Positions 58,976-64,000 of a DNA stretch of 64,000 nucleotides are shown here, piece after piece. The stretch lies in NCBI RefSeq assembly GCF_027943255.1, contig NC_072896.1, forward strand, positions 60,778,501 to 60,842,500, given 5' to 3'. The notes below the pieces were generated by a model. The model did not search any database and had not been told where the DNA came from. It saw only the letters and a list, made by a program, of their open reading frames with translations. This DNA comes from Anastrepha obliqua (Eukaryota; Arthropoda; Insecta; Diptera; Tephritidae). Made by a program: the position numbers and the translations under genes. How positions within the stretch are numbered: the first letter of the stretch is position 1; the number at the start of each line of letters is the position of its first letter.

Positions 58976-60060
58976 AACATATATTTTGTCCAAATAATTC
59001 TTCAGAAAATTTCAAGAATATTGAAAGATACATTTTCAAAACACATTACTGTACAATATTTGCCCTTGGAAAAGTAAAAAAACTCAAAAAGCGTCGGAAA
59101 GCTTCTAAACCTCGAAACATTTTTAGCCTCGAAATATAACACTGGAAATTGTATGGAATACGCTTTTAGAGTGCTTCGAAAACTTTCGAGCCAAATTAGT
59201 CGCGAAAACAACCTTCAAAGTATTGCCTTTGTATCCGAAAGTCCTAAAAAATTTCTGTAGGAAAAGAAAACCATACATAGCCAACTAAAAAGTAAGGATA
59301 GACACCACTAGCGGAAACCAGCTGAAAAGGGAAGTGCAGTATGAACAAAGTGGTAAAACAAAATATTGGCTTATTTATCAACCAAAGAAAAAACGCCCAG
59401 TAATGTCAAAACATAGTGAGCAAAAGAGTGCAAGATCTTTGTTCTTGGAAAATTGTGTCATCAAATTTTATTACATTCAAATTTGTAAAGTTTATTCGCA
59501 ATAATTGCTTGAATCTTTTAATCATTAAAGTTTGGTAAGGAATCAAAAATAAACTTTCTGTACCTTGTAACCGTATTAAGGCGAAAAGGATGTTATATAT
59601 AATAAAAAAACAGCTAGCTGTCAGAGTGGTAAAAAAATTTAAGTGAGAGAAATATTTTATTTTTCAACACAACATAAATATTAAGATTTAGCTTTATCTA
59701 TACCAATGGTTTAGAAATTGATGCGAAGATATGGCTACCGATAATCGATTTTTTTACAGGCTTTTGTTGGGAGAAGTGCTGCTATAAAATGTATTCGTGG
59801 ATATATTTACATACAGCAGACCAATCAATTATGTGCCTTAGTCAGTTTGCCGACTTAATAAATATTATATTTTTCTGTTGCAAACAAGTTTCAGAGAAAA
59901 AACGAGACAGCAAAGGTTTCCCCAAATTATTTTTGTCTTTCAGTATGTTAAGTGCTTGAATGTTTCCCTGAACATTTTTGTTATTTTAAGAGCCTTTGAA
60001 AATGTTAATAGACATTTTCGCACTCTGAAATACAGGGCTTTGAAATTTTAAAGCCTTTAG
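57487..60060. other. No gene recognised
   Basis: AT-rich, 2.6 kb, with a (TA)n microsatellite annotated separately. ORFs 58329-58517 and 59002-59211 are unsupported. Confidence 0.5.
58943..58970. repeat. (TA)n microsatellite
   Basis: Uninterrupted alternating TA, about 14 units. Confidence 0.95.
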
Positions 60061-60800
60061 TTTAGGTTAGGTTGTAGCGGTTGTCACCTCTAGGACACGC
60101 TTAGGCGCGTAGCACAATGTGATGCCGGGTGGGGAACTTGTCCTTATCTTTCCTAATCAGTGCGAACTTTGCAAACATTTTAGAACATTTCTGATTTCCA
60201 CATACTGAGATTTGCCAATTCATTGAATAATTGTCTACCTAAAATGGATAGAGCAGGACAATGGCACTGCAGGTGCAGGATGGTCTATTCTTCTTCCTCA
60301 TCTAGGCAGCTTCGGCAGATGTTATGTGTTTGCACACCTATTCTCTGGGCGTCTGCAGTGTCCCGCTATAACGGAAATCAGTGTCCTAAGACTGTGCTTA
60401 TTTTAGCTTAGCAGATATTCTGTGCGTTGAGCGTTAATAGTCGACCAAATTTTTCGAACAATTCTGCAGGTGGTTTGATTACGCCATTTTTCATTCGCTG
60501 CGTCTACAACTTCTTCAATGATAAGTAGCTTATATTTCTGGCTAGGAACCCTGTTTTGTGAGAGATTTTATCGCCGCCTGGCTATGAGTGAAAATGTAGA
60601 CATCATCTCCACGCATCGCATCACACTGTACCAGTGTCATGGTTTTTATTATTGCCATCAGATGTTGGAGAGCCGAAAGCTGAATGAGACTCCCAGATGC
60701 TCGGAATATACACCTCCGCTCACCCTACCCTCGAGATTTGGGCCCTCTGTGCATACAGGGATAAACCCACCTTGTCTTACGTAGTTCTTACAAAATCCTT
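60061..60800 (-). mobile_element. LINE 3' end, second copy of the 56698 family
   Basis: The minus strand starts with decayed RNase H (CTEGPNLEGRVSGGVYSEHL, then GVSFSFRLSN, about 60770-60670), then DDVYIFTHSQAA and the region matching 56698-57486. The zinc-finger-like HNICRSCLDEEEE lies at 60325-60290. The 3' end reads (plus strand) taggttaggttgtagcgg at 60063. It carries a little more of the RNase H domain than its relative and has internal deletions. Confidence 0.85.
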
Positions 60801-62654
60801 TAGAAAAATAAATTGATGAGAAAATTAAAAATTTAGTATGCAACTTTGCGATATGCGTTCAAATCTATATCATCTTGTGAATACGAAATCTTTACAACAA
60901 TCTTTATAAGCGTTTTATAAATCTGCAACAATGGCTACCATTTGGATTATAATTTGCCTTTCATAAGCTTAACGTTTGTTCCACTAAACATTTATAAAAT
61001 ATACTGTTTTGTTTGTTGGGTTCCCCTGTATGCTAAATTGTACTATAGTGCAGTAACTTCTCAGCTAATTTTTGTTCACATTTGAAATTTTTTGTAAACA
61101 TGGAAATCTAGAATATCGGGATAATATAAGTACTTAATTTATTAAGAAAAAGCGCCTTCCTCATAAAAATGTTTCTGTTCGCATGCTTCCGCAGCTCTTT
61201 TAAAATGCACATTCCAGGTGTAAAAATATGGCTAAGCAGGTTAAAGAGTCACTTAGGCGTATGCCTAAACACATATACACATAGCATATATGTATAGGTA
61301 TATACTCATGCACTCAACTCCACATACACTATGGCCAATGTAACATATAAGAAATATCGCGTTCAAATTCCAAACAGCGGCTGTCGCAACGAGTCACTAA
61401 AGTGCGCTTGCATTTTAAGCGAGTGGCAGAATGACATCAGCAAACGCCAGACATTATTACATTTGCCACTTAACAGCATCAGAAATAACAGTAAAACGTG
61501 GAGTAGGGAAAAATATATTTGTATGGTGGCAGCACGTTAACTGTCTGCTGTCACAAGTGGGCCAAATGCGTGCCACTGCAAGTAGCAAACAACACGTGTA
61601 AGCCAAACTAGCTTATGTGGCTACCGCCTGCCCAAGTGGATGGTAAAATGGGTGGAATACCAGAATAGGAGGAAAGGCCTATAAAGGTGACGGCGCTGCA
61701 TTGACTTGCACTACATGCATTTCAGCAAAATTGAAACGGAAACGAGCATTTATGTACTGAAATAGTTTTGGCGATAGTCAACACTTTTCCTGTGTTCATG
61801 CTTAACAAGTTGTTGTTGTTCTTAATGTAGTTGAGTTATTTGGTAAAAGCAGCCGTGGCCGGAAAAGTTGCCTAATGGATGAGAGGTAATAGAGAAAATG
61901 GATATGAGAGTATGTTCGAATGATATGTATGTGTATGCATGTGTTTGCCACAGGTAACAAAAATTAACTAAAGAAACTTCCAATTATACGAAGTTTACCT
62001 ACCAACCCGGCAAGCGACTACTACAGCTCAATTTCACAAACTTTGTTTTAAATATTCTAAATTGAATTCAATGTATGTTTCTTTCTTTGGATTCTTGAAT
62101 TTATTTTGTTTTTACTTTCATGTATACCAAATATCCGGCATGTGCTGCTCTGCCGTTAGACTATGTTCAAACAGACCTATTAGCTAACGCAATTAAGCTT
62201 TAAATTACGTCAATGAGTTTGGTGTTCACACACATACTAAATATTTAGCCTACACAAGTAGTATGATATTTGACAGCTGCAAGTGTCCCGATTTTGTTTC
62301 TGAAAAATTCGGTGTGAGCAGAATATAGAAAAACTTAATTTTAGAACAAATTTTATTAGTTTATAATAGATATATTGAACTGTTCTAGTCAATACAATAA
62401 AATTTTGATTACAGTCTGTTCAAAAAAATGTAATTCTTTAAGTTTAAGATTGCAGCAGTAGAACAAATGTTGGTGCAAAACCTAGTAAATGAAATTAACA
62501 TAATAAGCAGACTTTTCTTTATTTCCGTATGTTTTTATTAATAATTTTTAGTTGCAATCTATTTCAATAATATAATCAAACATTTGAAAATTCTCAAGGA
62601 CAATAATCAATAATCGACTATATGATTACAAATAGACAGTTCGCACCGTAAAAT
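60801..62654. other. No gene recognised
   Basis: A TATA-like ctataaagg at 61679-61687 is not tied to any gene. ORF 61331-61540 has no recognisable family. Confidence 0.45.
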
Positions 62655-63375
62655 ATATTGGATGTACGAACTCTTAATTTGGCCAATTTCGGAAGTGACC
62701 ACAAATTGGTATTATATAAGAAAAGAATTGGCTACATGTATATAAAAAATAACGAACGAAAAAATAGAAACATATCGCACCCTAAATACAAAAGGGTCAC
62801 AACTCAAAATGTACTTCTGCTCAAATATGAACGAGACGTTATCAATAAAACGGTCCGCGGATGACATATGGCAAAAATAATTTTTTTGTTTTTTGGTAGG
62901 ACTGTTATGAGCTTACATGGCAAATTTCAGCGTGATATGTCACATAGTTTGTTTTCTGTGCTACTGTAAACAAGTCAAGCTCGAATGTGGAAAATTTTGA
63001 GTTGTGACCCTTTTGTATTTAGGGTGCGATATAATCTAGAAGCACTTGCTCATGAAAGTATATTTATATTTTACTAGCAAAAAGATTGTCGCAAAAAATT
63101 ACGTAAAATGATGATCCAAACGCAACATGGGAAAAAATTAAATCCAATATTTTGCAAGCATCAGAAGAAGCTCTAGACAAACAGCTAGTAAGCATTGCTA
63201 AGGCTAAGAGGAACAAAACTGCCTTCAACGAAGAAGTAAAATGGATCACTAAACATAAAAGTAGGCATTTTTAGACTACAAGGCAGCAAAAACAGGCGAA
63301 AGCAAAGAACGCTACATTGAACCAAGAAATTTAACTAATAAAAGAATAAGAGAAATAAAAGAATTGTACTGGGCA
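62655..63375 (+). mobile_element. LINE fragment (EN end and EN-RT linker), split by a MITE
   Basis: Before the MITE: DVRTLNLANFGSDHKLVLYK, then KRIGYMYIKNNERK (62658-62775), the SDH-containing C-terminal end of an AP-endonuclease domain. After the MITE: DDPNATWEKIKSNILQASEE, then ALDKQLVSIAKAKRNKTAFN and EEVKWITKHK (63110-63265), the lysine-rich linker found before RT in RTE/Jockey-type elements. No RT follows. Confidence 0.7.
62775..63029. mobile_element. MITE with perfect 36-bp terminal inverted repeats and TA flanks
   Basis: The left TIR (62775-62810, starting tcgcaccctaaatacaaaag) and right TIR (62994-63029) are exact reverse complements over 36 bp. TA is present on both sides (62773-62774 and 63030-63031). 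The element is 255 bp with a unique, non-coding centre. TA duplication points to Tc1/mariner-type mobilisation. Confidence 0.92.
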
Positions 63376-64000
63376 ATGTTTGCTGCACGCACGAAAAAAT
63401 GTGTCGTTTTCTTGCTCATGCGTCGTTACCTTGCTTGAACTGCAAGCGAGAGCGCGGAACGAACGAGAAAGAGCACAATCGGCCCCCGCATTCGGCAACG
63501 TTCGCCATCTCGCTCTCTCCTTCTTGAGTGAGCATATATATGTATGTATATGCGCATATGTACATATATAAATTCACATATTTGTATTTGCATATGCCTT
63601 CTTCCTGTGTGTATGGTAATAAACCATTTCTCTGTTGAGAATAGGACGATGATAGGAAAAGTAGGAAATGAAAGGGAGTGTTTCGAATGTAATGTGTCTT
63701 GAAAAAGGCAAATCGATGATGTTGCCTCTTAGTGTTGTTGACTTTTTAACGTCTGATGCACAATCGAAATTGAACATATCTTTCATGAATTTGATAAATG
63801 TTTCGTCATTTTTCACGTTTGTGTAAATGTAACTTGACCTATTCCATTGCAATTCCATTTACCTCCTTCTCTATATCCATGCAAAATATCTAGCAAACAA
63901 ATAAAATTAAAATTTTGTTTTGAGAATTGCAACCATTCCATCAGTATTTTCTTTTGACGTTGTCACGTTAAACTATCGTCAGTAAACCGACTTTACAGAC
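63376..64000. other. No gene recognised; GC-richer stretch at about 63390-63530
   Basis: 63440-63530 is GC-richer with several GAGAG/CTCTC motifs (gcgagagcgcgg, ctcgctctctcc), followed by TATG-type microsatellite at 63535-63565. It could be promoter-like or transposon-derived; neither is established. The rest shows nothing. Confidence 0.4.

Noticed and set aside
61679..61687. TATA-box-like ctataaagg
   Set aside because: Isolated match with no supported transcript or ORF downstream on the plus strand.
63440..63530. GAGA/CTCTC-rich, GC-richer stretch as a promoter
   Set aside because: No initiator, TATA or downstream gene could be tied to it, and a transposon origin is equally possible.
1..64000. 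CRISPR arrays, operons, ribosome binding sites, LTR retrotransposons
   Set aside because: The window is eukaryotic nuclear DNA; no regularly spaced repeats were seen, and no LTR pair or gag-pol of LTR type was recognised.

Overview
The window is AT-rich nuclear DNA of a higher (cyclorrhaphan) fly, most probably a true fruit fly (Tephritidae). The basis is a CELF/Bruno gene of insect type with very large introns, abundant (TATG)n/(CATA)n microsatellites, and a dense, layered load of Tc1/mariner, R1/LOA-like, RTE and Jockey-like elements plus tRNA-derived SINEs. The tephritid placement is an inference from the repeat content and was not tested by any search.

Host genes. Only one protein-coding host gene is supported. 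It is on the minus strand and encodes a CELF/Bruno family RNA-binding protein (arrest/bru1-like or bru2-like). One coding exon (24065-24528) holds an Asn/Ser-rich N-terminus and the first half of RRM1. A second, 83-nt exon (6843-6925) completes RRM1 after a 17.1 kb intron. The splice phases fit and the intron splits the RNP1 motif. The remaining exons (RRM2, linker, RRM3, 5' exons) are not seen, so the gene probably runs off one or both window edges. Nearly everything from 1 to about 24 kb is therefore intron of this gene, and DNA above 24.5 kb is upstream intron or intergenic.

RNA-like genes. Two tandem U2 snRNA-like units (18.28-19.02 kb, plus strand) lie in the large intron. Each keeps the U2 body, Sm site and 3' stem-loops but not the U2 5' end, and each is preceded by an identical box resembling a Drosophila snRNA PSEA. 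A tRNA-like sequence between perfect 31-bp direct repeats lies just upstream.

Mobile elements left to right: mariner end (1-159); degraded RNase H-bearing LINE (0.4-3.3 kb); SINE (4.1 kb); foldback element with a 9-bp target duplication (5.14-5.84 kb); LINE 3' end (8.1-9.0 kb); deleted mariner/Tc1 elements (13.4 and 14.9 kb); Tc1-like element (19.8-20.9 kb); a second foldback element with an 8-bp target duplication (21.29-21.97 kb); LINE tail (22 kb); a nested block with an RTE LINE inside an older LINE (30.1-32.9 kb); SINE (34.4 kb); young internally deleted mariner (36.6-37.5 kb); LINE and SINE pieces (39.3-39.8 kb); R1-like LINE (40.4-42.2 kb); transposase relic (43.5 kb); Jockey-like LINE split by a Tc1/mariner-type element (44.9-46.6 kb); LINE and SINE (48 kb); SINE (50.9 kb); non-autonomous Helitron (51.8-52.5 kb); RTE pieces (52.8-54.4 kb); LINE remnants (55.6, 56.7 and 60.1 kb); and a LINE split by a perfect-TIR MITE (62.7-63.4 kb). 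No autonomous, intact transposon was found: every coding element seen is truncated, frameshifted or internally deleted.

Sequence between these features is AT-rich and without recognisable genes; the short ORFs there look like chance ORFs.
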